Of a stretch of 64,000 nucleotides of DNA, positions 31,412-44,811 are shown piece by piece. The stretch lies in the NCBI RefSeq assembly GCF_001073085.1, contig NZ_JVFV01000007.1, positions 1 through 64,000 of the forward strand. Direction: 5' to 3'. This DNA is from Streptococcus pseudopneumoniae (GTDB lineage Bacteria; Bacillota; Bacilli; Lactobacillales; Streptococcaceae). Under the pieces are notes generated by a model. The model was not told the origin of the DNA and did not search any database. It was given only the letters and a program-made list of their open reading frames with translations. Made by a program: the position numbers and the translations under genes. Each line of letters opens with the position of its first letter. The stretch's first letter is position 1.

Positions 31412-32698
31412 ATGACAAAAACTTTGAAACGTCCTGAGGTTCTATCACCTGCAGGAACACTAGAAAAACTTAAAGTAGCTGTTCAATACGGAGCAGATGC
31501 TGTCTTTATCGGTGGTCAGGCCTATGGTCTTCGTAGCCGTGCTGGTAACTTCACTTTCGAACAAATGGAAGAAGGCGTACAGTTCGCGGCTAAGTATGGA
31601 GCCAAGGTATATGTGGCTGCCAATATGGTTATGCACGAGGGAAATGAAGAAGGTGCCGGCGAATGGTTCCGTAAATTGCGTGATATCGGAATTGCAGCGG
31701 TTATCGTTTCTGATCCAGCCTTGATCATGATTGCTGCAACAGAAGCACCAGGACTTGAAATCCACCTTTCAACACAAGCTAGTGCAACCAACTATGAAAC
31801 TCTTGAATTCTGGAAAGAACTTGGTTTGACTCGTGTCGTTTTGGCGCGTGAGGTTTCTATGGAAGAATTGGCAGAAATTCGCAAACGTACAGACGTAGAG
31901 ATTGAAGCCTTCGTACATGGAGCTATGTGTATTTCCTACTCTGGTCGTTGTACGCTCTCTAACCATATGAGTATGCGTGATGCCAACCGTGGTGGATGTT
32001 CACAATCTTGTCGTTGGAAATACGATCTTTACGATATGCCATTTGGTAAAGAACGTAAGAGCCTTAAAGGAGAAATTCCTGAAGAGTTCTCTATGTCTGC
32101 GGTTGATATGTCTATGATTGATCATATTCCAGATATGATTGAAAATGGTGTAGACAGCCTTAAGATTGAAGGACGTATGAAATCAATCCACTATGTTTCA
32201 ACAGTTACAAACTGCTACAAGGCTGCTGTTGATGCCTACCTTGAGAGCCCTGAAAAGTTTGAAGCTATCAAGCAAGACTTGATTGATGAAATGTGGAAGG
32301 TAGCCCAACGTGAATTGGCTACAGGTTTCTACTATGGTACACCATCTGAAAATGAACAACTGTTCGGTGCTCGTCGTAAGATTCCAGAATACAAGTTTGT
32401 TGCTGAAGTAGTAGCTTATGATGCTGCAACTCAAACAGCAACTATTCGCCAACGTAACGTTATCAACGAAGGTGACCAAGTTGAGTTTTATGGCCCAGGT
32501 TTCCGCCATTTTGAAACTTTTATAGAAGACCTTCATGATGCTAAAGGTAATAAAATTGACCGTGCACCAAATCCAATGGAACTTTTAACCATCAAGGTTC
32601 CTCAACCAGTACAAGCTGGTGATATGGTCCGTGCTTTGAAAGAAGGTTTGATTAATCTTTACAAAGAAGATGGAACCAGCGTCACAGTTCGTGCCTAG
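31412..32698 (+). CDS. trhP: U32 family protein, tRNA uridine hydroxylation (TrhP-like)
   Basis: Annotated in many genomes as peptidase U32 or collagenase; the better-supported role of the YrrO/TrhP group is prephenate-dependent 5-hydroxylation of uridine 34 in tRNA. 428 residues: N-terminal PEVLSPAGTLEKLKVAVQYGADAVFIGG, and the cysteine cluster region FVHGAMCISYSGRCTLS...GGCSQSCRW typical of U32 proteins. ATG at 31412 follows TAGGAGA. Only one U32 gene is in this window; B. subtilis has two side by side. Confidence 0.75.
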   Translation: MTKTLKRPEVLSPAGTLEKLKVAVQYGADAVFIGGQAYGLRSRAGNFTFEQMEEGVQFAAKYGAKVYVAANMVMHEGNEEGAGEWFRKLRDIGIAAVIVSDPALIMIAATEAPGLEIHLSTQASATNYETLEFWKELGLTRVVLAREVSMEELAEIRKRTDVEIEAFVHGAMCISYSGRCTLSNHMSMRDANRGGCSQSCRWKYDLYDMPFGKERKSLKGEIPEEFSMSAVDMSMIDHIPDMIENGVDSLKIEGRMKSIHYVSTVTNCYKAAVDAYLESPEKFEAIKQDLIDEMWKVAQRELATGFYYGTPSENEQLFGARRKIPEYKFVAEVVAYDAATQTATIRQRNVINEGDQVEFYGPGFRHFETFIEDLHDAKGNKIDRAPNPMELLTIKVPQPVQAGDMVRALKEGLINLYKEDGTSVTVRA

Positions 32699-32711
32699 AT
32701 AAGGAAAAATC

Positions 32712-33023
32712 ATGGTTCAAGCTCAGGGCTTACTAGTAGATGGTGAAAGCAGATGTGTTCATTACCATAGTGACAAAGATATCGTAGCGCTCCAGTGTTA
32801 TCAGTGTAAGAAATACCATGCCTGTTATCAGTGTCACAATGAACTAGAGTCGCACACATTTTCTCCTTACCCTTTGAATCTAAAACAGGACAGACCTATC
32901 TTATGTGGTTCCTGTAAGAAGACCCTAACTTATGAGGAGTATAGAGAAAAGGGGAGCTGTCCTTATTGTGCAGCACTCTTTAATCCTGCTTGCCAGAGTC
33001 ATCATTCAATGTATTTCAAATAA
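32712..33023 (+). CDS. CHY zinc finger protein
   Basis: 103 residues, rich in Cys and His: RCVHYHSDKDIVALQCYQCKKYHACYQCHNE, then CGSCKKTLTY and CPYC...CQSHHSMYF. This matches the CHY-type zinc finger first seen in eukaryotic Pirh2-like proteins and also found in bacteria. Several zinc ions are likely. The function in bacteria is unknown. 13 bases after trhP, with its own AAGGAA site. Confidence 0.82.
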   Translation: MVQAQGLLVDGESRCVHYHSDKDIVALQCYQCKKYHACYQCHNELESHTFSPYPLNLKQDRPILCGSCKKTLTYEEYREKGSCPYCAALFNPACQSHHSMYFK

Positions 33024-33031
33024 AGAACGAT

Positions 33032-33060
33032 AAATCCAGGTTTTGAAACTTGGATTTTTC
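33032..33060 (+). terminator. terminator after the CHY protein
   Basis: AAATCCAGGTTT / AAACTTGGATTT with one wobble, then TTTCTTTT. Confidence 0.8.
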
Positions 33061-33186
33061 TTTTCAGAAAAATAGGAAAGATAAGAAAAATAATATGAAA
33101 AGACATTAAAATTTTCTATATAATTGTCTTGAAAATCGTAAAAATAGAAATAAATGATTAGAAACGCTTTCAATGCTAGTAAAAAG

Positions 33187-33215
33187 TTGACAAAATCAAA
33201 TTTTAGGACTAAACT
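33187..33215 (+). promoter_or_regulatory. atp operon promoter
   Basis: TTGACA (33187-33192), 17-bp spacer, TAAACT (33210-33215). Upstream, TAGAAACGCTTTCA (33159-33172) resembles a cre site on the minus strand but misses two consensus positions. Confidence 0.7.
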
Positions 33216-33252
33216 AGTGAAGTAAATTTAATTTAAAAAAGGAGAATTCGTC

Positions 33253-33453
33253 ATGAATTTAACATTTTTCGGTCTATGTCTTGCCTGTATGGGTGTATCT
33301 CTTGCAGAAGGATTTTTGATGAACGGTTTGTTCAAATCTGCAGCACGCCAACCAGATATCATCCCTCAATTGCGTAGTTTGATGATCATGGGGATTGCCT
33401 TTATCGAAGGAACATTCTTTGTAACTCTCGTATTTTCATTTATCATCAAATAA
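33253..33453 (+). CDS. atpE: ATP synthase F0 subunit c
   Basis: Ring-forming proteolipid of the proton-driven ATPase. 66 residues, two membrane helices, conserved RQPD loop (32-35) and proton-carrying Glu52 in FIEG. Streptococci use the complex mainly to pump protons out under acid stress. This is the optochin target in pneumococcus; here residue 18 is Ala and residue 48 Ile, against Gly and Val as I recall them in pneumococcus. AAAGGAGA precedes the ATG. Confidence 0.95.
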   Translation: MNLTFFGLCLACMGVSLAEGFLMNGLFKSAARQPDIIPQLRSLMIMGIAFIEGTFFVTLVFSFIIK

Positions 33454-33487
33454 AGAGAAGTATAAAATGGAAAAGGGAGGATTCTAG

Positions 33488-34201
33488 ATGGAAGAAAGTA
33501 TCAATCCAACCATCAATATTGGTCCTGTTACCTTTGATTTAACCTTGACAGCATTGACTTTGTTGTCTGTGGCACTTATTTTTGGCTTTATCTATTGGGC
33601 AAGTCGTAATATGACTGTGAAACCCAAAGGAAAGCAAAATGTACTCGAGTATCTCTATGACTTTGTAGTCGGATTTACAGAACCTAACGTAGGTTCACGG
33701 TACATGAAAGATTACTCACTCTTTTACTTGTGTTTATTTCTTTTTATGGTTATCGCAAATAATCTTGGTTTGATGGCGAAACTTCAAACTACAGATGGGA
33801 CAAACCTTTGGACATCGCCAACAGCAAATCTCCAGTTTGACTTGGCCTTGTCATTTGGAATTATCCTGATGACCCATATTGAAGGAATTCGTCGTCGCGG
33901 TGTTAAAAAATATCTAAAAGGTTTTGTAACCCCAGGTTTCATGACACCGATGAATCTCCTTGAAGAAGTCACGAATTTCCTATCACTTGCCTTGCGGGTG
34001 TTCGGGAATATCTTTGCCGGAGAAGTGATGGCAAGCTTGCTTATTACTCTCTCTCATCAGGCACTTTATTGGTATCCAGTCGCATTTGTTACCAATCTTG
34101 TCTGGACGGCATTTTCTGTGTTTATTTCCTGTGTTCAGGCCTATGTATTCACAGTCTTGTCTTCTATGTATCTAGGAAATAAAATTAATGATGAAGAGTA
34201 G
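33488..34201 (+). CDS. atpB: ATP synthase F0 subunit a
   Basis: Proton half-channel of the stator. 237 residues with about five to six membrane helices. [23 protein letters not shown] contains the essential Arg, and a C-terminal [16 protein letters not shown] helix follows. GGGAGG lies before the ATG. The c subunit comes before a in this operon, the streptococcal order. Confidence 0.95.
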   Translation: MEESINPTINIGPVTFDLTLTALTLLSVALIFGFIYWASRNMTVKPKGKQNVLEYLYDFVVGFTEPNVGSRYMKDYSLFYLCLFLFMVIANNLGLMAKLQTTDGTNLWTSPTANLQFDLALSFGIILMTHIEGIRRRGVKKYLKGFVTPGFMTPMNLLEEVTNFLSLALRVFGNIFAGEVMASLLITLSHQALYWYPVAFVTNLVWTAFSVFISCVQAYVFTVLSSMYLGNKINDEE

Positions 34202-34214
34202 AAAGGAGTAAATG

Positions 34215-34708
34215 ATGCACGTAACAGTAGGTGAATTGATTGGTAACTTTATTTTAATTGCTGGCTCTTTTATCCTTTTGATCGTCTTAGTCAAAAAATA
34301 CGCATGGTCAAACTTGACAAGTGTCTTCGAAGAACGCGCTGAAAAGATTGCTGCTGATATTGATGGTGCTGAACAAGCTCGTCAAAAAGCAGAAACTCTT
34401 GCGCAAAAGCGTGAAGATGAATTAGCAGGTAGCCGTAGTGAAGCTAAAACAATCATCGAGAATGCCAAGGAGACAGCTGAAAAGAGCAAATCAGATATTC
34501 TAGCTGAAGCTAAGCTAGAAGCTGGTCGCTTGAAGGAAAAAGCTAACCAAGAAATTGCGCAAAACAAAGCTGAGGCTTTACAAAGCGTTAAAGGTGAGGT
34601 AGCAGATTTGACAGTTAGTCTAGCTGGAAAAATCATCTCACAAAACCTTGACGGTCATGCCCATAAAGAACTCATTGATCAGTATATTGATCAGCTAGGA
34701 GAAGCTTA

Positions 34709-34709
<1 letters not shown>
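34215..34709 (+). CDS. atpF: ATP synthase F0 subunit b
   Basis: Peripheral stalk. 164 residues: one N-terminal membrane helix (about 9-28) followed by a long charged coiled coil (about 30-150). Two ATG codons adjoin; 34215 is preferred since AGGAG then has 6-base spacing and the product begins [11 protein letters not shown]. Overlaps atpH by one base (TAATG). Confidence 0.94.
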
Positions 34710-36765
<2,056 letters not shown>

Positions 36766-36780
36766 GAATAGAGGTGTCAG

Positions 36781-37659
36781 ATGGCAGTATCTCTAAATGA
36801 TATTAAAACAAAAATCGCCTCAACAAAAAATACTAGTCAAATTACTAACGCGATGCAGATGGTTTCTGCAGCTAAGTTAGGTCGTTCTGAAGAAGCAGCT
36901 CGTAACTTCCAAGTTTATGCACAAAAAGTACGTAAACTGGTTACAGATATCCTTCATGGTGATGGTGCCGCCGGATCAACAAACCCTATGTTGATTAGTC
37001 GCCCTGTCAAGAAAACAGGCTATATCGTCATTACATCTGACCGTGGTCTTGTTGGAGGATATAATTCTTCTATCTTGAAAGCAGTCATGGAACTTCAGCA
37101 AGAATACCATCCTTCAGGTGATGATTTTGAAGTTATCTGTATTGGTGGTATGGGAGCCGATTTCTTCAAATCACGTGGTATTCAACCAATCTATGAATTG
37201 CGTGGACTTGCAAGCCAACCAAGCTTTGATGAAGTTCGTAAGATTATCACAAAAACAATTGAAATGTATCAAAACGAACTTTTTGATGAGCTCTATGTTT
37301 GCTACAACCACCACGTGAATACATTGACAAGTCAAATGCGTGTAGAACAGATGCTTCCAATCGTGGACTTGGATCCAAATGAAGCAGATGATAACTATAG
37401 CTTGACCTTTGACCTTGAAACAAGTCGTGAAGAAATCTTGGATCAATTGTTACCACAGTTTGCAGAAAGTATGATTTATGGTGCTATTATTGATGCCAAG
37501 ACAGCTGAAAATGCTGCTGGTATGACAGCCATGCAAACAGCGACTGATAATGCTAAAAAAGTGATTAATGATTTGACAATCCAGTATAACCGTGCCAGAC
37601 AGGCGGCGATTACACAAGAAATCACAGAAATCGTGGCAGGAGCTAGCGCTTTAGAATAA
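36781..37659 (+). CDS. atpG: ATP synthase F1 subunit gamma
   Basis: Rotor shaft. 292 residues, with the two family ends: N-terminal [28 protein letters not shown] and C-terminal NKKINDLT-like [32 protein letters not shown]. Starts 15 bases after atpA, with GAGGTG before the ATG. Confidence 0.95.
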   Translation: MAVSLNDIKTKIASTKNTSQITNAMQMVSAAKLGRSEEAARNFQVYAQKVRKLVTDILHGDGAAGSTNPMLISRPVKKTGYIVITSDRGLVGGYNSSILKAVMELQQEYHPSGDDFEVICIGGMGADFFKSRGIQPIYELRGLASQPSFDEVRKIITKTIEMYQNELFDELYVCYNHHVNTLTSQMRVEQMLPIVDLDPNEADDNYSLTFDLETSREEILDQLLPQFAESMIYGAIIDAKTAENAAGMTAMQTATDNAKKVINDLTIQYNRARQAAITQEITEIVAGASALE

Positions 37660-37687
37660 AGCCATCCTGCTCATATCAATGAACTTA

Positions 37688-37709
37688 GGACCTAGCAAAA
37701 CTAGGAACC
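37688..37709 (+). promoter_or_regulatory. small hairpin between atpG and atpD
   Basis: CCTAG-CAAAA-CTAGG (37691-37705), flanked by GG and CC. There is no T tract, so it is not a terminator. It may affect mRNA stability or coupling in the 81-base gap, the longest within the operon. Confidence 0.3.
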
Positions 37710-37731
37710 GACAGTATCTTATATAGAATAG

Positions 37732-39147
<1,416 letters not shown>

Positions 39148-39157
39148 GAGGTGATCT

Positions 39158-39577
39158 ATGGCTCAGTTAACTGTCCAGATCGTGACACCAGATGGTCTCG
39201 TCTATGATCACCATGCCAGCTTTGTATCGGTTCGAACTCTGGATGGTGAGATGGGGATCTTGCCACGACATCAAAATATGATTGCGGTATTAGCAGTTGA
39301 TGAAGTTAAAGTCAAACGTATTGATGATGATTCTCATGTCAACTGGATAGCAGTGAACGGAGGAATCATCGAGATTGCTAATGATGTCATTACCATTATT
39401 GCAGACTCAGCTGAGCGTGCTCGTGATATCGATATTAGCCGTGCAGAACGTGCCAAACTTCGTGCAGAACGTGAAATCGAAGAAGCGCAAGACAAACACT
39501 TGATTGACCAAGAGCGTCGTGCTAAGATTGCATTACAACGTGCTATTAACCGAATCAATGTCGGAAATAAATTATAA
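39158..39577 (+). CDS. atpC: ATP synthase F1 subunit epsilon
   Basis: Regulatory subunit of the central stalk. 139 residues: N-terminal beta sandwich (about 1-85, [13 protein letters not shown]) and C-terminal two-helix hairpin (about 88-139) rich in Arg and Glu. Last gene of atpEBFHAGDC. Confidence 0.95.
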   Translation: MAQLTVQIVTPDGLVYDHHASFVSVRTLDGEMGILPRHQNMIAVLAVDEVKVKRIDDDSHVNWIAVNGGIIEIANDVITIIADSAERARDIDISRAERAKLRAEREIEEAQDKHLIDQERRAKIALQRAINRINVGNKL

Positions 39578-39580
39578 AAA

Positions 39581-39616
39581 AATGAACTTGATTTGAGAAT
39601 CAAGTTCATTTTTTAT
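39581..39616. terminator. bidirectional terminator, atpC and lactonase gene
   Basis: Perfect 13-bp stem AATGAACTTGATT / AATCAAGTTCATT, with A run before and T run after. Confidence 0.9.
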
Positions 39617-39618
39617 GT

Positions 39619-40626
39619 TTAAAATGTGACGCAAACCGCTTCGGGAACGTGGAAATCATTGGAAAGTTCTGCAAGACGACCAGTCTCTGGATTACGTTTA
39701 AAGACAGTTGCATTATCAGAATCCTGGTGAACGGCGATGAGGAATTCTTGGTCTGGTGAGAGGATAAAGTCTCGAGGAGTTTTCCCGTTTGTAGGAACGA
39801 ATTCCAACAATTCTAAACTACCATCAGCTAGAATAGTGTAAACTACAATAGAATCATGACCACGGTTTGATGCGTACAGGTATTTTCCATCTTGTGAGAG
39901 ACGAATAGCAGCAGTTCCATTAAAGTCATTAAATCCTTCAGGAAGAGTAGAAATAACTTGCATTTTTTCAAATGCACCAACACCATCATAAATCAATACT
40001 TCAATTGTACTATTGAGTTCACAGATGAGATAAGCAATCTTGTAGTGGTTGTGAAAAACAAGGTGACGTGCCCCAGCACCAGGACTACAATTGTAGGTAG
40101 TTAGTTTATTTAGTTTTCCTTCTGGATTGACATCATAAGTAGTAACCTCATCAGTACCTAAGTCGCAAGTGACTAAATACTGATCTGGTGTTAAATCTGT
40201 AAAGTGTACATGTGGAGAAGCTTGATTTTCATGAGGACCATGACCGCTATGCTGAACTGTATCAGCCAATTCTAGACTACCATCTTCTTTACGTTTGTAT
40301 ACCAGAATTTGGCCTTTGTGGTAATTTGCACCATAAACTAGGCTACGTTTCTCATCAACTGCAACATAACAGTGAGGAGCACCTTCTTCAACTACGTGAT
40401 TAAGGAGGCTACCATCAGTCTTGTATGCTGCGATACCACCTTTGCCATCATGGCTTCCAACAGTGTATAAATGTTGGTCTTGATCAAATGCAAGATAGGT
40501 TGGACTTGGCTCAGCAGCAAATAGTTTAAGATTGGATAGTTGCCCAGTTTCTGTATCAAAATCAGCTTGATAAATCCCTTGGGATAAACGACGTGTGTAA
40601 GTTCCGAAATAAATTGTTTCAATCAT
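39619..40626 (-). CDS. lactonase family protein (6-phosphogluconolactonase-like)
   Basis: Seven-bladed beta-propeller of the YbhE/Pgl lactonase family; 6-phosphogluconolactonase activity is the best guess, but relatives hydrolyse other lactones. 335 residues: ETIYFGTYTRRLSQGIYQADF at the start, GKGGIAAYKTDGSL, GHGPHENQASPHVHF and YASNRGHDSIVVY in the blades. The ATG at 40626 is chosen: AGAGG lies upstream, and the 46-residue extension is hydrophobic and overlaps the promoter TGATATAAT. Confidence 0.82.
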   Translation of the reverse strand: MIETIYFGTYTRRLSQGIYQADFDTETGQLSNLKLFAAEPSPTYLAFDQDQHLYTVGSHDGKGGIAAYKTDGSLLNHVVEEGAPHCYVAVDEKRSLVYGANYHKGQILVYKRKEDGSLELADTVQHSGHGPHENQASPHVHFTDLTPDQYLVTCDLGTDEVTTYDVNPEGKLNKLTTYNCSPGAGARHLVFHNHYKIAYLICELNSTIEVLIYDGVGAFEKMQVISTLPEGFNDFNGTAAIRLSQDGKYLYASNRGHDSIVVYTILADGSLELLEFVPTNGKTPRDFILSPDQEFLIAVHQDSDNATVFKRNPETGRLAELSNDFHVPEAVCVTF

Positions 40627-40796
40627 AGCTATACCTCTAAATAAAGATGTTTCTATTATATCATAAATTAGGAGACCTGAAGAAAATAGTGAAAAAAGTA
40701 TGAAACATCTAAGTATAAAATTAGTAAAATGCAAGTTCGCTTTGTTAAAGTTCTCAATCGTCACCTCAACACTTTAAAAACAGTTTATTCCCTATA

Positions 40797-40807
40797 AAAA
40801 TGGTATA
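40797..40807 (+). promoter_or_regulatory. promoter of the second AI-2E transporter
   Basis: ATGGTATAATG contains an extended -10 (TGG + TATAAT). A leader of about 20 bases with GGAAAGGAAG follows. Confidence 0.6.
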
Positions 40808-40835
40808 ATGAAAGGACAAAGGAAAGGAAGTAGAT

Positions 40836-41999
40836 ATGGAACAAAAAGAGAAACATTTTAATTTATCTTGGTTTTTTAAATGGTTTTTAGATAATAAGGC
40901 TGTTACAGTTTTTTTGGTAGCCTTGTTACTAGGTCTCAATATTTTTATTTTAAGTAAGATTAGTTTTTTATTTATCCCTGTCGTTGATTTTTTATCAGTG
41001 GTCATGTTACCTGTTATTTTATCAGGATTGCTTTTTTATCTATTAAACCCACTGGTGGATTTGATGGAGAAGTACAAGATAAATCGTGTCTTAGCCATTA
41101 GTATTATTTTTGTCATTATTGCTATACTTCTGATTATTGGTCTGGCTGTCGCGATTCCAAATCTTCAACGTCAAGTAGTTATTTTTGCGCAAAATGTACC
41201 AAATTATCTCGAAGATGCGGACAGAGTTATTGATGATCTTGTAACCAAACGTTTACCAGATGACTTTAGACCTCAACTAGAACAGGTTCTGGCTCAGTTT
41301 TCAACACAAGCAACTGCTTGGGCAAGTAATATTTCATCAAAAGCTGTGAACTGGGTGAGTGCTCTTATTAGTGGAACGTCACAAGTCATTGTCGCTCTAA
41401 TTATCATGCCCTTTATGCTCTTTTATCTCCTTAGAGATGGAAAAGGTTTGAGAGATCATATCACTCAATTCTTACCAAATAAATTGAGAGAACCAGTAGG
41501 TAAGGTTCTAACGGATGTGAACCAACAACTTTCTAACTATGTTAGAGGACAAATTACTGTTGCTATTATCGTGGCAATTATGTTTATCATCTTCTTTAAA
41601 ATTATTGGTTTGAGATATGCGGTGACTCTTGGTATTACTGCTGGGGTCTTAAATCTTATCCCTTATCTTGGAAGTTTCCTTGCTATGATACCAGCTCTGG
41701 TCTTAGGGTTAATTGCTGGACCAGTTATGCTCTTGAAAGTTATTATCGTTTTTATCGTAGAGCAGACAATTGAAGGTCGTTTTGTGTCTCCATTGATTTT
41801 AGGTAGTCAGCTAAACATCCATCCAATCACTATTCTATTTGTTTTGTTGACGTCTGGTTCTATGTTTGGTGTTTGGGGAGTCCTATTAGGAATTCCTGTT
41901 TATGCTTCAGCCAAAGTTGTTATTTCAGCTATTTTTGAATGGTATAAAAAAGTTAGTGGTCTGTATGAGTTAGAAGAGGAGGTTGAAGGTGAGCAATAG
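40836..41999 (+). CDS. AI-2E family transporter (second of two)
   Basis: Same family as the gene at 12299 but only distantly alike. 387 residues with about eight membrane helices; GVLNLIPYLGSFLAMIPALVLG and GRFVSPLILGSQLNIHPITI are the family motifs, and the tail ELEEEVEGEQ is acidic. Substrate unknown. The end overlaps the next gene by 11 bases, so the TPR protein is translated with it. Confidence 0.85.
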   Translation: MEQKEKHFNLSWFFKWFLDNKAVTVFLVALLLGLNIFILSKISFLFIPVVDFLSVVMLPVILSGLLFYLLNPLVDLMEKYKINRVLAISIIFVIIAILLIIGLAVAIPNLQRQVVIFAQNVPNYLEDADRVIDDLVTKRLPDDFRPQLEQVLAQFSTQATAWASNISSKAVNWVSALISGTSQVIVALIIMPFMLFYLLRDGKGLRDHITQFLPNKLREPVGKVLTDVNQQLSNYVRGQITVAIIVAIMFIIFFKIIGLRYAVTLGITAGVLNLIPYLGSFLAMIPALVLGLIAGPVMLLKVIIVFIVEQTIEGRFVSPLILGSQLNIHPITILFVLLTSGSMFGVWGVLLGIPVYASAKVVISAIFEWYKKVSGLYELEEEVEGEQ

Positions 42000-43218
42000 T
42001 CAAGAAATGCTTGAAGCTTTGGATCAGCAAGATTTAACAAGAGCTGATCACTATTTTCAAAAAGCATTGGTAGAAGACTCTGATGATCTTCTTCTGGAAC
42101 TGGCTTATTATCTAGAGGGTATCGGTTTTTATCCACAATCTCGTCAAATCTATGAAAAACTAGCTCCAATATTTCCAGAAGTAAATCTCAATCTAGCTAG
42201 TATAGCAAGTGAAGACGGACAAATCGAAGAAGCTTTTGCCTATCTAGAAGAAATTCAACCCAATAGCGATTCTTATGTATCTGCTCTTGTTTTAAAGGCT
42301 GATTTCTATCAAATGGAAGGATTGACGGATGTAGCTCGCGACAAGCTATTAGAAGCTCTTAATTACTCTGATGATCCTTTATTGATTTTTGGGCTAGCAG
42401 AGTTAGATAGTGAACTTGGAAATGATTTAGAAGCGATTAAGGGCTATGCTCAACTGGATAATCGTGAAATATATGAGCAAACAGGGATTTCGACCTATCA
42501 ACGAATTGGAACTGCCTATGCTCGACTTGGAAAGTTTGAATCAGCCATAGAGTTTTTAGAAAAAGCTTTAGAGTTAGATTATGAAGATCAGACTGCATTT
42601 GAATTAGCAAGTCTTTACTTTGATCAAGAGGAATATCAAAAGGCAGTTTTATATTTTAAACAGCTGGATACTATTTCTCCAGATTTTGAAGGGTATGAGT
42701 ATGGTTATAGTCAGGCTCTACATAAGGAACACCAGACTGAGCAAGCCTTACTGATAGCTCAACAAGGTTTGGAAAAAAATCCATTCGAAACACGTTTACT
42801 ACTCCTTGCTTCACAATTATCTTACGAATTGCATCAACCTGAGCAGGCGGAAACTTATCTTCTTCAAGCTCAAGAAGATGCGGAAGACCAAGAAGAAATC
42901 CTCTTGCGACTAGCAACCATGTATCAGGAGCAAGAACGGTATGAGGATATTCTAGCCTTAGAAGTATATGAGCCAGAAAATCTCTTGACTAAGTGGATGA
43001 TTGCACGGAGTTACCAAGAAACTGAAAATTTGGATGTTGCCTATGAATCTTATCAGGCATTGGTTTCAGAACTCAAGGAAAATCCTGAGTTTTTAGAGCA
43101 ATATATTCATCTATTACGCGAACTTGGAAGGTTTGAAGAAGCAAAAGAACAGATCCAACACTATCTCAAGTTGGTTCCTGATGACATACAGATGCAAGAT
43201 TTGTATGAACGTTTATGA
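41989..43218 (+). CDS. tetratricopeptide repeat protein
   Basis: Cytoplasmic TPR scaffold; no enzymatic domain or signal peptide. 409 residues of helical pairs, with clear TPRs such as GTAYARLGKFESAIEFLEKALELDYED and ELASLYFDQEEYQKAVLYFKQL in the middle and RELGRFEEAKEQIQHYLKLVPDD at the end. GTG at 41989 has AGGAGG with 6-base spacing; a TTG at 41983 would touch that site. The partner is unknown. Confidence 0.82.
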   Translation: MSNSQEMLEALDQQDLTRADHYFQKALVEDSDDLLLELAYYLEGIGFYPQSRQIYEKLAPIFPEVNLNLASIASEDGQIEEAFAYLEEIQPNSDSYVSALVLKADFYQMEGLTDVARDKLLEALNYSDDPLLIFGLAELDSELGNDLEAIKGYAQLDNREIYEQTGISTYQRIGTAYARLGKFESAIEFLEKALELDYEDQTAFELASLYFDQEEYQKAVLYFKQLDTISPDFEGYEYGYSQALHKEHQTEQALLIAQQGLEKNPFETRLLLLASQLSYELHQPEQAETYLLQAQEDAEDQEEILLRLATMYQEQERYEDILALEVYEPENLLTKWMIARSYQETENLDVAYESYQALVSELKENPEFLEQYIHLLRELGRFEEAKEQIQHYLKLVPDDIQMQDLYERL

Positions 43219-43325
43219 TGATACCAAAATAGTCGTCTTAGCAGGAGACTATTTTTATAAAATGAAAGATTTAAAAATCTATAAATTCCATTATAAAAAT
43301 GAATAGATACAGTATGAATTTTTAG

Positions 43326-43334
43326 CTTTTTTTT
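43326..43334 (+). promoter_or_regulatory. degV promoter
   Basis: A T run followed by TGATATAAT, a perfect extended -10. The leader is about 60 bases. Confidence 0.6.
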
Positions 43335-43400
43335 GATATAATTGTTATAGTTAAATTGAAAAAACTCACTCAAAAAGTGAAATATAGAAAGATTTGAATT

Positions 43401-44237
43401 ATGACACAAGTAAAAATCGTAACAGATTCTTCTGTTACCATTGAACCAGAAGTGGTCAAAGAATTAAATATTACCGTCGTTCCGCTCTCTGTAATGGTTG
43501 ATAGTGTTCTTTATTCGGATGCTGATCTTGAAGAAGGGGAATTTCTTCGCTTGATGAAAGAGAGTAAAAATCTGCCTAAAACAAGTCAACCTCCTGTTGG
43601 ACTCTTTGCTGAGATTTTTGATGAGTTGAGTAAAGACGGTAGTCAAATTTTAGCCATTCATATGTCTCATGCTTTATCAGGAACTGTCGAAGCAGCTCGT
43701 CAAGGTGCAAGTTTGTCAACGGCTAATGTGACCGTATTGGATAGTTCCTTTACTGATCAAGCCCTAAAATTTCAAGTGGTTGAAGCAGCTAAGTTAGCTC
43801 AAGAAGGACAAGACATTGAGACAATTGTGGCTCATGTTGAAGAAGTGAAGAAGAACACAGAGCTCTATATTGGTGTTTCTACCTTGGAAAACCTTGTTAA
43901 AGGTGGCCGTATTGGCCGAGTGACAGGTCTTTTAAGCTCTCTATTAAATATTCGCGTAGTCATGCAGATGAAAGATGATGAATTGCAACCAATCGTGAAA
44001 GGACGTGGAGCAAAAACCTTTAAGAAATGGTTGGATGAGCTAGTTTCAAAATTGTCAGAACGTTCTGTTGCCGAAATTGGTATCTCCTATTCTGGAACTA
44101 GAGACTGGGCAGAAGAGATGAAAGAAATCCTGCAACCATTCGTTGAAAAACCAATCTCTGTACTTGAAACAGGTTCGATTATTCAGACCCATACGGGTGA
44201 AAATGCTTGGGCTATTTTAGTCAGATATGAGTCCTAA
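43401..44237 (+). CDS. DegV family fatty-acid-binding protein
   Basis: Binds a fatty acid and presents it to a fatty-acid kinase (FakB role) in well-studied relatives. 278 residues: [14 protein letters not shown] at the start, [16 protein letters not shown] for the ligand carboxyl site and [18 protein letters not shown]. Whether it is a FakB for a specific chain or another DegV paralogue cannot be decided here. The ribosome site is weak (AGAAAG). Confidence 0.88.
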   Translation: MTQVKIVTDSSVTIEPEVVKELNITVVPLSVMVDSVLYSDADLEEGEFLRLMKESKNLPKTSQPPVGLFAEIFDELSKDGSQILAIHMSHALSGTVEAARQGASLSTANVTVLDSSFTDQALKFQVVEAAKLAQEGQDIETIVAHVEEVKKNTELYIGVSTLENLVKGGRIGRVTGLLSSLLNIRVVMQMKDDELQPIVKGRGAKTFKKWLDELVSKLSERSVAEIGISYSGTRDWAEEMKEILQPFVEKPISVLETGSIIQTHTGENAWAILVRYES

Positions 44238-44274
44238 AAAAATAAAGAAAATAGCAAGAAATAGCGTTTTTGAC

Positions 44275-44303
44275 TTGACCTACAAGAGAATTTAGGATAT
44301 GAT
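44275..44303 (+). promoter_or_regulatory. promoter of the HU gene
   Basis: TTGACC (44275-44280), 17-bp spacer, TATGAT (44298-44303). TTGGAGG is the ribosome site. Confidence 0.65.
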
Positions 44304-44343
44304 TGTAATTGTTAATTAGAAAATATTTGGAGGAATTATTAAC

Positions 44344-44619
44344 ATGGCAAACAAACAAGATTTGATCGCTAAAGTAGCAGAAGCTACAGAATTGACAAAG
44401 AAAGACTCAGCAGCAGCAGTTGATGCTGTATTTGCAGCAGTAGCTGATTACCTTGCAGCTGGTGAAAAAGTTCAATTGATCGGTTTTGGTAATTTCGAAG
44501 TTCGTGAGCGTGCAGCACGTAAAGGTCGCAACCCACAAACTGGTAAAGAAATCACTATCGCAGCTTCAAAAGTTCCAGCATTCAAAGCTGGTAAAGCTCT
44601 TAAAGACGCTGTTAAATAA
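44344..44619 (+). CDS. hup: DNA-binding protein HU
   Basis: Main nucleoid protein; bends DNA as a dimer. 91 residues: [20 protein letters not shown] in the helical base and [26 protein letters not shown] in the beta arms, with the Pro that intercalates DNA. Codon use is highly biased. Monocistronic with a strong nested terminator. Streptococci usually carry a single essential copy (also called hlpA). Confidence 0.96.
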   Translation: MANKQDLIAKVAEATELTKKDSAAAVDAVFAAVADYLAAGEKVQLIGFGNFEVRERAARKGRNPQTGKEITIAASKVPAFKAGKALKDAVK

Positions 44620-44630
44620 TGAATTTAGAA

Positions 44631-44680
44631 AAAGCCTATTGTATCAAGCTTTCTAGCTTGGTCAATAGGCTTTTTTTGTA
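44631..44680 (+). terminator. HU gene terminator
   Basis: Outer stem AAAGCCTATTG / CAATAGGCTTT with an inner CAAGCT / AGCTTG hairpin, then TTTTTTT. Confidence 0.92.
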
Positions 44681-44811
44681 GTTTTGGGGCAAGGGAGAAC
44701 AGTATCTTCTATACCAGTCATAAATTCCAAGCTATACCCATTGGTAATACTCAATTATTTTCAAAAAGCAACCTCGTCCATTGTCTGCTGACAGTGGATT
44801 AAAACGCTTTT

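Noticed and set aside
33159..33172. cre site upstream of the atp operon
   Set aside because: Two consensus positions fail and it lies upstream of the -35; kept only as a note in the promoter entry.
40627..40764. 46-residue hydrophobic extension of the lactonase on the minus strand
   Set aside because: It spans the TGATATAAT promoter; a proper ribosome site precedes the shorter start.
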